A model generated the notes under the pieces. The model was not told the DNA's origin, made no database searches, and saw only the letters and a list, made by a program, of their open reading frames with translations. From the NCBI GenBank assembly GCA_907163375.1, contig CAJQUW010012546.1, positions 186,001-250,000 on the forward strand: DNA of 64,000 nt, in the 5' to 3' direction. Positions 1 through 11,500 of the stretch are shown here, piece after piece. The first letter of the stretch is position 1. Each line of letters begins with the position of its first letter. Source of the DNA: Prostheceraeus crozeri (taxonomy: Eukaryota > Platyhelminthes > Polycladida > Euryleptidae). The position numbers were made by a program, and so were the translations under genes.

Positions 1-79
1 CATGCTCAAATACGAATTGTGATTATAGCCTTATTGACTAAACGCAACCCATATTGACAGCCCCAGAAACGAGGTCATA

Positions 80-1430
80 CGTGGTGCGCCCAAAAAGTTT
101 CCGGTCAATGACAAATTCCTTTCAATTTCTAAAGTAAACATCTGAAATCAATACATTGGTTCTTTGAGAGCTAGAAACGGTCAGGATCATAGATATCTGA
201 TCTGACATCTGTTCATAGACATCTGATTTCAACCAGCGAACTCACTTAGTCAAAAATCATTTTCACTCGTGAAAGCGCACTGAAAGGATGACTTCATTGC
301 GACTTGATCACTTGGATAAAGTGGAGTATCGAAGCTCGATTCGTTTTTGTCTTCTGCTTGGTCAGTCAAGTGCAGACATTAAAGCGAACTTGCTTCTTGC
401 TTACGCAGACAAGTGTCCGTCAGAATCCACGATCAAGTTTTGGATTGCCGAGTTCAAGAGAGGACGTCAACTTGTGGCTGACGAAGAAAGAGAAGGCCGC
501 CCAAAGACTTCTGACAACGAAGAAAACCGCGCCAAATTGGAGAGACTGGTCCTTGAAGACAGGAAGGTGACAACAAGACAGCTTGCTGAGTCTCTGAAAC
601 TGTCGAAAGGATCTGTTGGCGAGATGCTGCACGAAATGCGCTTCAACAAGGTTTCGTCTCGCTTTGTTCCGCGCTTCTTGACCACCGAGATGTGCACCCG
701 ACGCCGTGAAGCCTGCCTAGTGAATCTTGAAATTTATCGCCGCCATGGCGATAATTTCTTGAGGAACATCATCACTGTTGATGAAACGCCACTGAGCCTG
801 TACGCACCTGAATCCAGGCGAGAATCTCTGGAATGGCGCAGGCCTGATGAAGGCAAAGTCTGGAAGCAACGATCTGGAGCGATCCGAAGAGAAATGATGC
901 TGACTGTCTTCTGGAATGCAGGAGGAATCATCTTCCTGGATTTCCTACAAAGACAGGAGACAGTGACCGGTGAATATTACGGCGAGCTGATTCAGCAGGT
1001 CCGCAGCAAGGTTCGCAAGCCAAGAGGTCTGCCTCATTGCTTCCTTCAGGACAACGCTCCAGTGCACACTTGTCGAGCTGCCTTGAAGATCGGCAGCGCG
1101 GGCTTCGAACTTGTGAAGCATCCACCTTATAGCCCGGATTTGGCTCCATCAGACTATTGCCTTTTCAACGAGTTGAAACGCCATCTCCGCGGGACTCATT
1201 TTGAAAGTGCCGCAGCTTTGGAAGAGACTGTAAGAAACTGTTTTGGCCTATTACCTCCCGCTTTTTTCCTTGATGCTTTCAAGGCACTCCCAGTTCGCTG
1301 GGAAAAGTGTTTGGCCGCGAACGGCAATTGGTTTGAGAAATAGCTATAATGTACTAAATAAAAGCGTCATTGGATTAAATCTTTTCGCTTTATAAAATGC
1401 TAAGGCCGGAAACTTTTTGGGCGCACCACG
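80..1430 (+). mobile_element. mariner element with intact termini and transposase
   Basis: Both ends carry the same perfect terminal inverted repeat (TIR) of 25 bp, starting CGTGGTGCGCCCAAAAAG. Each is flanked by the TA dinucleotide expected of a Tc1/mariner insertion (78-79 and 1431-1432). The 1351-bp length and single open transposase gene match a complete mariner. AATAAA at 1357-1362 follows the stop codon. Perfect TIRs and an unbroken reading frame suggest a fairly young copy. Its termini share only the first CGTGGT with the second mariner at 60.7 kb, so the two are different families. Confidence 0.95.
288..1343 (+). CDS. mariner-family transposase, 351 aa
   Basis: Predicted cut-and-paste DNA transposase acting in the nucleus on its own TIRs. 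Two N-terminal helix-turn-helix DNA-binding regions are visible, around residues 15-70 (ending in the GRPKTS linker) and 92-130 (TRQLAESLKLSKGSV, then SSRFVPRFL). The catalytic acidic triad is D165 (TVDET), D255 (LQDNAPVH) and D289 (YSPDLAPSDY). The length is normal for mariner. The last two aspartates have 33 residues between them rather than the usual 34. The residue after the first catalytic motif is Pro (DETP) where many mariners have DETW or DEKW. The frame has no stops, and the start lies between the left TIR and the first HTH. Whether it is active cannot be told from the sequence. Confidence 0.93.
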   Translation: MTSLRLDHLDKVEYRSSIRFCLLLGQSSADIKANLLLAYADKCPSESTIKFWIAEFKRGRQLVADEEREGRPKTSDNEENRAKLERLVLEDRKVTTRQLAESLKLSKGSVGEMLHEMRFNKVSSRFVPRFLTTEMCTRRREACLVNLEIYRRHGDNFLRNIITVDETPLSLYAPESRRESLEWRRPDEGKVWKQRSGAIRREMMLTVFWNAGGIIFLDFLQRQETVTGEYYGELIQQVRSKVRKPRGLPHCFLQDNAPVHTCRAALKIGSAGFELVKHPPYSPDLAPSDYCLFNELKRHLRGTHFESAAALEETVRNCFGLLPPAFFLDAFKALPVRWEKCLAANGNWFEK

Positions 1431-1432
1431 TA

Positions 1433-2673
1433 TACATGAATCTAATTTATAGATGCATTTGATGTGAGATAATTCAATTTGCGTTTTTCCTGCATACTCT
1501 TAAATTGCCTGGTTTATGTGGCGCTAATGCAACTGCGCAAATTTAGTGTGCCTGCGCAAAAATGTGGCAACCCTGCCTGCTGGCCTTCTTCTCCTCTCAA
1601 TACTTAGCCTCCTCGGTTAATTCCTTAAGATTGTGCTCCAAACGAAAACGCAGCTATTGGCGAACAACATACACGCCCATTATCACCTCAAATTTAATGT
1701 GCTTTTTATTCAGGCACGTACACTATTGATTCGTAATTATTATTCCCTGAAAAATGCATGATTATTTCATGAATACCTCTTTTTCAATAAAATTCCTAGA
1801 TGAAGTATGAAATACTTCTTCTCGATATAAAAGAATTTTAGTTCAATTTGGAAATATGTTTCACTTGATTGATGAATATTAGAAGCTTGACAGCTAGGTG
1901 GTTGAATAATCTCGTCCGACCGGCAGCATGAGTTTCTGCAGGGAACGAGGCTGAAAACTGAACTTTCGGAGAATACAGTCCACCCTATCCATGGCTGCTA
2001 CGAATCTACGCGTCTTCTGAGTTCTGTTCTTTTCGGAAACTATGAATAAAGTGCACATGTATGTCCAACTGCGTTCGGACTGAAACCTTTGAAGACCCTT
2101 TCATTGACTAAAATACCTCGACGTCTGACCAAAATACCTCTTTTTAATTAATGATGCCTCACTCTGGAAGAATAAATTTTTTGTTTCGCCTCTTATTAAG
2201 GGCTAAGAGCGGTGGTGGTAGGGACTAAATCAGAGTCTTCTACCAGTCCCATAGAAATAAAGAAAATTTTCATGGCTTCCTCTGCGACTCATGCCTCATA
2301 AAAAAGTTTTAAGTGAGAAGCACTAGCTAAGTCATAATTTTGAGCATGGTTGTCATTTTTCCATTCTGCATGTGTTTATGCCTCCGATCGGGAATGTGTA
2401 CGAAAATGAGGTAAAAGACTTGATAAGTTTCAGCTAAAACTTTAAAATCAAGATGTTTGTGTTTGACTACAAAATGACGATTTGATAAATCCAAATGTGT
2501 TTAGCTTCTTAAACAATGGTATGTGCATGAACTGTATGACGTAGAGATGGTTCTACAGTCGCCGTTGTACTTCTCACTTAATCATTGGAAACACAGACAA
2601 ATGAGACCGAAAACCTCAGCCTGCTTCCCATTGGATTTGTTTGTGCTTTCTGTGATCTTGTCTCACAAAAGCA
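1433..2673. other. no recognisable gene
   Basis: About 1.2 kb of AT-rich sequence. I see no supported coding region, RNA gene or clear terminal repeats. Two short AAATACCTC-like motifs (near 1770 and 2110) hint at an unrecognised old repeat. Confidence 0.4.
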
Positions 2674-2854
2674 CAGGGTGTCCGCGCTCCCTGGAAAACC
2701 TTGTAAAATTTCCTTGCAGAAAGTCTGAACATTTTCGTTCAAATTTGACCCCTGATTTTTGGTAAATTCCCTGGAAAACCTGGAAAATGAATTTTGCCCT
2801 TGAAATCCTGGAAAACACCTGGAAATTTTCATTCAAATTTGCGCGGACACCCTG
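2674..2854. mobile_element. short hAT-like MITE, CAGGGTGTCCGCGC termini
   Basis: The 181-bp unit starts CAGGGTGTCCGCGC and ends with its exact reverse complement. Inside are repeated CCTGGAAAACCTGGAAAA-type subterminal motifs. It has no coding capacity. Its right half matches the right end of the 3119-3826 element, so both belong to one family. I could not find a clean target-site duplication. Confidence 0.8.
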
Positions 2855-3118
2855 CAAGAAGAGATGCCTACCAGGTAGACGTCGACAGATGTGCAGTTTC
2901 GCGGTAGCTGTCGGGTGTACATCATTCTGTGAAAGTCTCTTGTTCGGTTTCGTGTTGGGGGCCCGACAATATTTCGAAAGGTCCTGGGTCGGAGCCGGAG
3001 CCGTGGTAGCTGGACCACGGCTCCGAAACCCTGTTTGAAAGTCATTTGAAAACTCTCGAGACACGCCCGAAAGTTTACAGGCTCTACTTACTTCCCCAAG
3101 ACTCAACAATCCAATCGA

Positions 3119-3826
3119 CAGGGTGTCCGCGCTCCCTGGAAAACCTTGAAAACCTGGAAAATGAATTTTACTCTGGAAAACCTGGAAATCCTGGAAAACT
3201 CATGGAAAATGAAATTTTGCCCTGGAAAACTCCTGGAAATTATGAGACTTAATAAAACACTAGTTGCAAGTTGTTGAAGTCATACTCTATGGTTGAAGTG
3301 TTTTCAATTTTTCCAAATTTTATTTTTCATATCTCTACTTATTTGTTACAAATATAACCTTCATTCTCATACAATTTTTTTGTTTTTAGAACATTACAGT
3401 GACTGGAGTCTCCTATCATAACGTATACAACATGAATGAGACCGAACTGCGTGGTATGGTTAACTATGAACAGTTGTCGAACTTTTCATTTTTTTCTGGA
3501 AATATAATGTAGCCGTCTGATGCATATATTGGTATTTTTTATTTGGAATCACCTGCGCCTTAAAAATTCAGCCAATTTCACGCCAACTTTGACATTTTTT
3601 TCGTCAATAATATTAATTTTATGGTATGCAAGGTCCTTAGCACAGAACTTTGGGTAGATTTTCCCCAGAATTTTTCCTTTAAATTTGACGCGTGTATTTG
3701 AGTAAAATTTCCTTGCAGAAAGTCTGAACATTTTCGTTCAAATTTGACCCCTGATTTTTGGTAAATTTCGCTGGAAAACCTGGAAAACACCTGGAAATTT
3801 TCATTCAAATTTGCGCGGACACCCTG
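3119..3826. mobile_element. non-autonomous element, same CAGGGTGTCCGCGC family
   Basis: Both ends carry CAGGGTGTCCGCGC as an inverted repeat. The left end is rich in CTGGAAAACCTGG repeats, and the last ~120 bp are nearly identical to the end of the 2674-2854 copy. The element is flanked by the 6-bp direct repeat AATCGA (3113-3118 and 3827-3832). The 708 bp show no coding region, so it would depend on a transposase encoded elsewhere. Confidence 0.85.
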
Positions 3827-4536
3827 AATCGATAATCAGCTGTATTGCAGGTGGTTTTGCAACAATTGGTATCATTCTTGTCGATGTACAGCTTCAAGGG
3901 TATCGTCAGCATAATGTTGCCGGGCTGCATTCTCAGTAATACAAAATCCTGCATTCACGTCCGATTTCGTGATATTCACGATGCAGCCTACTGACGATTG
4001 ATGAAGAAATAACAATATATGTGCACCTAAAGTCTGAGCCATTCATGTGATAGAATGAGCTGAACAGTAATGGCGACAGCATGAAGCCTTGAAGACCTCT
4101 GCGCTATGTTTAGGTGGTTTTTTTGTTTTTTTTAAGTGCTATGTTTTTTATATTTACTAGGTAAAATGAAGTGGACAGGAAAATCCGATAGTGATACATC
4201 ACACAAATTTAAGAGCTATGATTGGATTGAATTTAATAAGGACATCTTATTAAATACTATCACCAAGTAGAACACTTAGTGTGACGTATTACATTCTCCG
4301 AAATAGGTGAGCTTTTAGAAAAATATCATTTGTAAATGATAAGATTGAAGCAATTGGCAGCCTTCTAAAGTTTCATGCGACTTTCGGGAGACGCTATTAA
4401 ATAGGTAGTATTTGTTTATGGGCACATAAGGCATATGTTACATTGTCTGGAAACCATGGAAAATACAGGGAAAACTCGGGAATTCTGGAGTCGATTCTGT
4501 TATACACCCTGTACTCGTATAAGTAGCAAAATATAC
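3827..4536. other. no recognisable gene
   Basis: No supported gene. A short CTGGAAACCATGGAAAATAC tract near 4442 resembles subterminal repeats of the CAGGGTG family and may be a remnant. Confidence 0.35.
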
Positions 4537-4713
4537 AGGGTGTTACCCACAGAGATGGTGTTACCTAACACATGCTCACGGAAACTGGCAAAACAGTCGA
4601 CGGTCGTGCATTCACCTGCCTTCGCGTGAAGTAAACGCCATTTCACTTTTAAGGATGATGCATGTGTAATTTGTAAGTACCTTAATTACATATTTCAGAT
4701 TGTGTAACACCCT
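4537..4713. repeat. possible small MITE with AGGGTGTTAC ends
   Basis: AGGGTGTTAC at 4537-4546 recurs inverted as GTAACACCCT at 4704-4713, giving a 177-bp unit. The inverted repeat is only 10 bp and no target duplication is obvious, so this is tentative. Confidence 0.3.
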
Positions 4714-4807
4714 CGTGCCGCAAAAAAAATGTCAAGATGTTAGCCACGATGAGGGAATACAATACGCATGCCTTTGTTTCTTTGTTCTCAAATAATTGGC
4801 TTAAGGG

Positions 4808-5288
4808 TTATTGTACAGAGAAGCGTCCGGGTGTACAAGAACCATCTTGTTGTAGGTGGTACTACGTCACAGCTTTCCCATTGCATTTACTTTTTCTCTA
4901 AATATTGGTCGACAACAAGGTATCTGTTTCACATAATTCTCTACTAATAGGTGTCAAATCTTTCCTGAGAGACGCTAGAATAGCGTGATTCCAAGTGAAC
5001 TTATAATTGATACAGCCAAATTAAGTCAAATTAACAGCTAACAAGGAACCTGTGTCCATTCACCCACTTTCTCTACTCGTGTGCGTGCGCGATACCTAAT
5101 TTAACGCTAAATTAAGGAAGTAACTGTCACGGCAACTAAAAGTCCTCTTCGATCGCTGTACAGAAAATCGATTATTGTATCCTGTCCCCTTTTTCAATGC
5201 TGTTATCGTAACACCCACAACAAGATGGTTATTTTACACGCGGACGATTGGCGCAACTTCGTGGCTCGGACGCTCCTCTGTACAATAA
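4808..5288. mobile_element. MITE with TTATTGTACAGAG termini
   Basis: The ends TTATTGTACAGAG (4808-4820) and CTCTGTACAATAA (5276-5288) are inverted repeats. The similarity continues inward through AGCGTCCG and a second block (ACCATCTTGTTGTAGGT against ACCCACAACAAGATGGTT). The 481-bp unit is non-coding. A second, truncated copy lies at 31237-31615 with most of the interior conserved, confirming a dispersed family. The superfamily is not clear. Confidence 0.75.
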
Positions 5289-5519
5289 CTCATTTATTTC
5301 AGCTGTGGTGTGAGAGTGACACAACTAAAATGGCTTTTTTCAGGGGAGGATCAATCTTAATCATGATTTCGACATGCATGCTTGCCTTTATTCAAACAGA
5401 ATGATTCACAACGCTGATTTCCTTCATACATGGAATGAAATCAAAATCGATAGTTTGCATTTTCTTTTTCTGTGTACCTTGCTGTGTTAATGCCGAAATA
5501 TGATGCAAAGGTGCGCAGC

Positions 5520-7983
5520 AGGCCCTCTATTGATCCTATATTTCCTCTAAAAATATAGGAATCCTATAAACGTCCTATATATCCACGAAGAGTCCTATAT
5601 TTCCTGTGCTTTTATGAAATTGAGATACATATTGTCCGCATTATGAAAATGCTAGAGGGAATGTACGAGAACTTAATAGTTATACTCAAGCAAAATCGTT
5701 ATCTTCACCTAAAACTTACAGGAAATGCACCTTGTGCTATTGATACGTGTCACCTTATTCTGTAATCATAACAGTTCACATTCCACCATTAAAAAGTGGT
5801 TTCTCCAGATCTCTCGTTGATTTGCCATTTTGTTGAATTTGAGCGAAATCTTATCATACAATTATTATGTTGACATTGTCGCATTTGCAGAACTCTTTTG
5901 CATTATCTTATAGGAAATTATGACGTGAAGACGATTCAACTTTTGGAAAATTATATGGATTTATTAGAAAATCAATTCATTCAGAGATTCGGGGTATTCA
6001 GAGATTCAGAAGAACTTCGGGGTTTGAGATGTTTCTATGTAACCGTGATGAAGTATTTGATAGATATGTTGCCGTTGAAAAATCGAATCTTAAGATATTT
6101 TTCTGTTCTTCGACATGACAGCATTATTTTATTTACTTTGTGCATCATAATGCCACGCCGCCATCGATGGTATTTCAGACGATGGGTGATTATTCATTCT
6201 GGATCGTGTGTTGGACGTTGAGTCATCTGACAGAGACCATCCACTGCGCATTGATCATTTTTGGGGTAAAATTTTCCAATTGAAAAATGTAAACGGAGAT
6301 ATGAACTATCCTTACCTCACACGAAAGCAGTGAAAATTGCGCCTATTCTTGCACATGACAATAGTGACGTGGAGCGTTCGTTTTCTGAATCAAGAAATAC
6401 GATTAACAGTCAAAGAACTGCTTTCACGTGTGACTCAATAAATGTACTAAGAACAACGTTGGGTGACTTAAAACGTTCGGTGAGCCTCATTTGGTGCCCA
6501 TTGATGAACAATTTATGCGTCTTGCTAGAACTGAACGGAACGGCAGAAATGAACGAATTTGATCCGGATCAAATGAAACGGAGAGCAGAGAAGATAAAGA
6601 GGGCTGAGAACGAACAATTAGAGAAAGAGAAAAGACAAAAGATGAAGCCATTCGGTCATCAACCCGTCGTGAGCGTAAGAAGTATCCTGGAGAGAAGCAA
6701 CGAGATTGGCAAACGGCTGACGTTTTACTTCAAATCGGCAACGAAAAAATGAAGGAAGCATTCAATTATGAAGATTTTTGGATGTGAACGTGGTCCAATC
6801 AATGCTGGAATCGGCTCACGGAAAGTTAGCGGTCGTTCAATCCAAAATTGAAAAAACCAGAGTAGACAGAGAAAGTTGGACAAAAAGAAACTATACTAGA
6901 TGTGTTTTTTTAAAGTGCAACTCATCTTAAAATCCATCTTTTCGTAAAGGAGGTTCATGATTTGAACTTTCCTGAGTGTATACATCTCAATACCGAGTTT
7001 TTCCCAGTTAAATGAATAAAAACTAAAGGCTTAATCATTATTGCGTGTATAAATGAATTTGAATGATCGGACAGATAAAGTAGATATCAAAAAGGCTTCT
7101 TAGTTTTTTATTTTTAACTGTTTTATTTATGCTATTTTTAATTTTTTATTTAACCTATCGCTTCTCATAATTTGTCTGTTGATGCAACATTTTAGAAATT
7201 TACTTATGTCTTGATCATTTATCAGTTTATATATCATACCTATGATATCTGCCTACATACACAGGCAATCTAGGGATGAAATTGAAACAATAGCCTGAAC
7301 GTAATTTATGTTCCCACCAAATTGTATCAATAAACGATTTCCTTTTCCGGTGTTCCATAATATGTTCTCATATTTGATCAACTGTTTTTACCAATAATTA
7401 TTCTATAGATGCTTTCTACCCCTATTGTTTATCTCTTGCCAATATTTTGTAATTATTGTTGATTGCTCATTAATTGTTTTGCCAAATATATTGTTGTTCA
7501 TATTATGAAACCAACTTACAGTTGACGCCGACCGACTATATACAATGTTATTATATAGACAGAAGATGCATGTTTCTACTGTGGTTTTTATATCGAGTTT
7601 CTATGGATATTTTGCTAACATTCGAGAATTAGTTATATATAACTAACATCTATTGTAACATTCCTGTTCTTTTCTTTTTCTTATACATGTGTATATTCGA
7701 TATTTATAGATATCCTCAATAAGTTCTCCTATGTTTTAGGGATTATTCAACATGAACATCGGCTTATTCAAAACATAATTGAGCAAACCATAAATTTTAT
7801 CTATGATCATTTGAAAACAAATTTGACATATCTTATTGATCTTTGTAAGGATCAATCATATTTCAATAAAACAAATTTCATTTTCTTATTTTGTATGAGG
7901 TAAATCCTATACTTTCCGATAATTTGCTGGAAAAATCGTATATTTCTCCTATATTTTTTAGGTCTGGGGTCAGTAGAGTGCCT
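5520..7983 (+). mobile_element. decayed hAT transposon, AGGCCCTCTATTGATCC-type ends
   Basis: The left end (from 5520) and the inverted right end (7970-7983) share an imperfect TIR, AGGCCCTCTATTGA against AGGCACTCTACTGA. TATATTT/ATATAGG-type motifs follow at both ends. The 2.46-kb interior holds a broken transposase whose C-terminal dimerisation region is still legible. A 62-bp miniature made of the same two ends lies at 39661-39722. The flanking target duplication is at best imperfect, which fits an old insertion. Confidence 0.7.
5898..6752 (+). pseudogene. hAT transposase remnant (C-terminal half)
   Basis: Two open segments (5898-6221 and 6330-6752) read as pieces of one hAT transposase. 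The first contains MKYLIDMLPLKNRILRYFSV, resembling the alpha-helical stretch before the hAT C-terminal domain. The second starts with ILAHDNSDVERSFSESRN, the hAT family dimerisation (HATC) signature with its S.VERSFS core. A strongly charged Lys/Glu/Arg helix follows (around residues 70-100) and is likely coiled coil. The N-terminal BED and catalytic regions are missing and the two segments are not in one continuous frame, so it cannot encode an active enzyme. Confidence 0.7.
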
Positions 7984-8632
7984 GGGACGCAGTAAAGTTT
8001 TAGAATGTTAACCGGGCACCTATCTTATTGGAACAGACATGAAGCTTTGCATTCTATTGCGCAATTGCTCTGCACTCACATTTAGCACAAATGAACATGT
8101 CATGAATAGATAGATCGTTATGTGACAACGTCTCATCTTTTTAAGTCGAAGCTGATACAAAATGATGATTCTGAATGTAAGTTGTGACCATAAGAGCCTA
8201 TAGAGTGCCACTTCGCCTGGGCACAAGGTAGCAAAGATGTAAGCTCCAAACTCCTTAGCAGCCGTTAACACTGCGTTTTGCCCTACAAGGGCTCGTCAGT
8301 ATGGCTCAAACTAGCTTTTTGTATCTTGAATGACGACCGTGCAAGAGACCGATCTGCATTTCTGGCTTTGCCGCTATGAAACTGATAATCATAAAGATTT
8401 CAGAGTGCCAGTTCACATGACATAAGACAAGATTTTGTTGCAAGCGCTCCGTTTCGACTTACAAGGACTCGTCAGTACTGTATACGGCTGCTATGGAATT
8501 ACAGTTATCAACAAGTAAATATACTAGCAGTCCGCTCAAAAGCTGTCACAACGGCAATTATAAGATGATTAGATGCTGTAGAGACAGTATAGACCTTATT
8601 GAATTTTAATGCAATGTATGGTTGGTTCAGCA
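7984..8632. other. no recognisable gene
   Basis: Two weakly similar stretches (around 8225-8300 and 8420-8475, each with a CAAG.GCTCGTCAGTA-like motif) suggest an old duplicated repeat. Nothing else was identified. Confidence 0.35.
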
Positions 8633-9255
8633 CACAGAATTAGATTGTTTAACTCCTTCAGTTTACTAGAAATGAAGACTAATTCAAAACGATGTCACAT
8701 GCTGGAACTTAGTAAGTGGGAAAAAAGGAATTCCTAATACCTAACAGAGAACGGAAAAAAGTCGTACGTCGCTAGCGGATTGCTGTGAATTCCTCCAAAA
8801 TGTTTCGATTGCCACGATTCCTTCGGATTCGATGAATTCAGATCATCGCACACAAGTTTCCTCGTTAATGTTGGTCCTTCCGATCATTATTAAAGAAAAT
8901 AACAGGCGCACGAAAATTGGTTCACCTCGTGAATTGATTTCACCAACCTCTTCTCAGCATTCCTCACTGCATACACTGAATGTAGCGAGACAGTGATGTT
9001 TGTTTTGTGTGTCCGAAGTGATATTACAATACGCACGCCGATCACTGGCTGGTGTCCAAAACCGGCTGACGGCTTATTATTTGAAAAATTGTGTACCATT
9101 TCCAGTAAGTATGCGATATACGACACATCCCTCCTAGGAGCACTGAAGGAGCAGAGCCTAGTCTGTGGTTGTGTGTTTTTGCTAAACACGTAGAAATGTA
9201 TTTGCTGGTCAGATTCGATGTAGGGGCAATCAGATTCGGAACCTACGGAAGCAGA
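8633..9255 (-). mobile_element. hAT-type MITE, CACAGAATTA family, copy 1 (reverse)
   Basis: Starts CACAGAATTAG at 8633 and runs in the opposite sense to the copies at 30.5 and 34.6 kb. It shares their interior blocks (AAAGGAATTCCTAATACC, a GATTGCCACGATTCCTTC-like block, TTCCGATCATTATTAAAG). The far end is eroded, so the right limit is approximate. Open frames inside it are on non-coding MITE sequence. Confidence 0.75.
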
Positions 9256-10469
9256 CGGCAAAGGTGCTCGATTTGGTATAGTATTATCTCATATACATGA
9301 CCGAAATAAATCATCCATTATCTGCATGCATGTTGAAGATGTATTTCACACGAGGTTTAAAATTTCCGTAATTACCTCTGTCCACTGATTTACCTCTGAA
9401 AAGGGACATCCTCAAGTTTGCATCTTAATATTTCACAAAATAATGATATATTAATAATAATATTTATACTAATTTTTCACTATGAAATAGGAAGCATACA
9501 CTTTCGAAGTAGCACTTTGATAAGGATGTGTCAGTTTGCAAGTTGTTGTATAATTATAGCAATATTCGGTTGGTGAACAAAAATAGAAGATTTTATGGAA
9601 GATGAACAAAGGCAAGTGGTGGACTATTTGATTGCACCTATAAGTCTGATTACTCCGTTAAAAATGGTTTTAGCATCAATATGGGTTCCTGAATTTTAGA
9701 AGGGTTTTATGTGAATGGGCTCTTCTAAGGATAAATGATCTAGACTTGTAGGAAGGATTGTTGTAATATCAAAGGGTTCTTGATGACTACCCGGGAAACA
9801 CAAGCTGGGGTGTGCTACTTTTCCCTTACGTCGATTTGGTGACCCTTGGTGACCCAATATTTCCGTGGTATTTGGTGGGTGCGCTACACGTTGCCCGCAC
9901 GAGTTTCGAACACCTCTATTTATTTGTCCGAGGCGGCCAACCGCTGGACGGTTTCTTAATTTGTTATTTCCGGAGGCTTGTGCTTGAAGGCTTTCAAAAA
10001 AGTCGGTCAATTCTTTCTTTATCACTTATTCCTATTGCATTAATTAGATCAACTACTATAAGTGCCCGTTAAATAACCTACAGCTTTTCTTTAGACTAGG
10101 CAGCTGCTATTGAGCGCGAATTTTAGAACGTCAGTTTAATTGAGCATCACAAATCAGGTAAAATTAGTCATGAGGAACAACTATCGACGATCGGTCTTTT
10201 TCGCCAGTAAAGCATAATAACTGAAATGACTTGTGTAGCATTTAATGATCCAGAGATTTTATAGACTGCGCGCTACATGTTGCCTTAAGGTGTCATACAC
10301 CTTCAGTCAGCGTGAGTTTCAGCATGTAAGTTTCACGTAGCCCCGACGTGTCAGAAACACTTAGTAAACAGAAATCACACTCCGCAAAGAAACGGCTGAG
10401 TTGGTTGTATGATTTGTACTTTGTAGATGGTTGATCATATAGGCCTGCATTTGTAATTTTGTTTGTAAA
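9256..10469. other. no recognised gene; one unassigned open frame on the minus strand
   Basis: The minus strand is open from about 10025 to 9696 (109 codons, no ATG start needed). Its composition (Asn, Arg, Pro, Gly) looks more protein-like than chance, but I recognise no domain and cannot assign a function. The rest shows nothing. Confidence 0.3.
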
Positions 10470-11045
10470 AAGTTGATAATATCCCACTTGAAGATACATT
10501 ACCAGATATTTATGTGCTTTAGGGTGCGTTGTGTGCAACTTTATTGCTGACACTCTTCGATCCATCAGAATGGACAAACAATGGATGAGAAAAGAATGGA
10601 CAAACAATGGATGGAAATGCATGCCTTCAATAATCGTGCTTCGTGCGTCACCAGACAATAGCTATTTAGTGAAGGGCGATAACGAGAAGTGAATTGATTC
10701 CATCAGCATGTTGTCCTCTTGATTATCAGCAAGAAACGGTAGCTAAAGGTGAACAAGGCGAAGCTTTAGCTGACACTTTACAGACACTCAGAGGATAATA
10801 AGCTGATGAGAGCAGTGCAGTTCTTTTTATCACCATTCATTAAATTGCTACTGTAAGGACTCTGTCTGAAAATTCCCTGTCACTGTCTGAAATTTCCATT
10901 GTTCGTCCATTCTTTTCTGACTCATCATGGATCGAAAAGTGTCAGCAATGAAGTTGTACGTGTAAACGCACCCTTAAACACGATTCGTTTGCATCTAAAA
11001 AAACCTGACATATTTGGCGTACTTACAATGAGTTTACAAGTAGTA
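10470..11045. repeat. diverged long palindrome (foldback)
   Basis: The left arm (about 10470-10722), reverse-complemented, aligns with the right arm (about 10790-11045). Matching blocks are GGATCGAAGAGTGTCAGCAA against GGATCGAAAAGTGTCAGCAA, a GTCCATTCTTTTCT block, and CATCAGCATGTTGTCCTCT against CATCAGCTTATTATCCTCTG near the centre (about 10756). The arms are clearly diverged, so it is old. It could be a foldback element or an inverted duplication. Confidence 0.6.
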
Positions 11046-11317
11046 AAGTATAAATGTTGCAAGCGAGAAGAAAAAATCCTAATAGAATCAATTTAATCGA
11101 TAAGAATCCATAAGTTCTGCCATTGAAGGATAAAAGCAAAAATGTGGAATGCATCATGGCCGCTAGGGTACCCTTTTCGAAATGATGGAAAAATAACTTA
11201 ACTTTGTGGTAGCATGATAGTACAAGATATTAAAAAATATAAATTTACACAATCTACATTTCATTGCACTTCTACTTGAACTGTATTATTGTCAGGATCT
11301 ATTCATCGCCTTTGTCA

Positions 11318-11500
11318 TCATTTCACTGTTTGTGGTGATTCCATATGCGGCAGTGAAATTACTGTGTTTAGCTTAATGACTGGTGACAAGTCACTCCTCA
11401 TCCTCGACAAAGTCATGCCGGCTTGATTAGATAGTCGTTCTATGTATGTTGATGACACGGGTGGAGAAAAAGTCATTTTGGCGCATGTGAGCAACCATGT
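11318..11500 (-). pseudogene. hAT transposase C-terminal fragment
   Basis: Read on the minus strand, this short stretch encodes a recognisable hAT dimerisation motif. SSTYIERLSNQAGMTLSRMR corresponds to the usual S-S-x-ERLFSxAG-xx-xxR pattern, followed by a degenerate LSP and hydrophobic helix. Only about 45 residues are legible and nothing before them aligns with a transposase, so it is an isolated fragment of a dead hAT element. It does not belong to any other hAT in the window. Confidence 0.6.

Noticed and set aside
8890-9261. Open frames on both strands inside the 8.6-kb MITE
   Set aside because: They lie in MITE sequence that recurs at several places without keeping the frame. No domain is visible.
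9696-10025. 109-codon minus-strand frame
   Set aside because: The composition is suggestive, but there is no recognisable domain, ATG start or splice context. It is mentioned only in the regional entry.
10293-10658. 121-codon minus-strand frame
   Set aside because: It overlaps the diverged palindrome. The other arm does not preserve the frame, so it is unlikely to be a gene.
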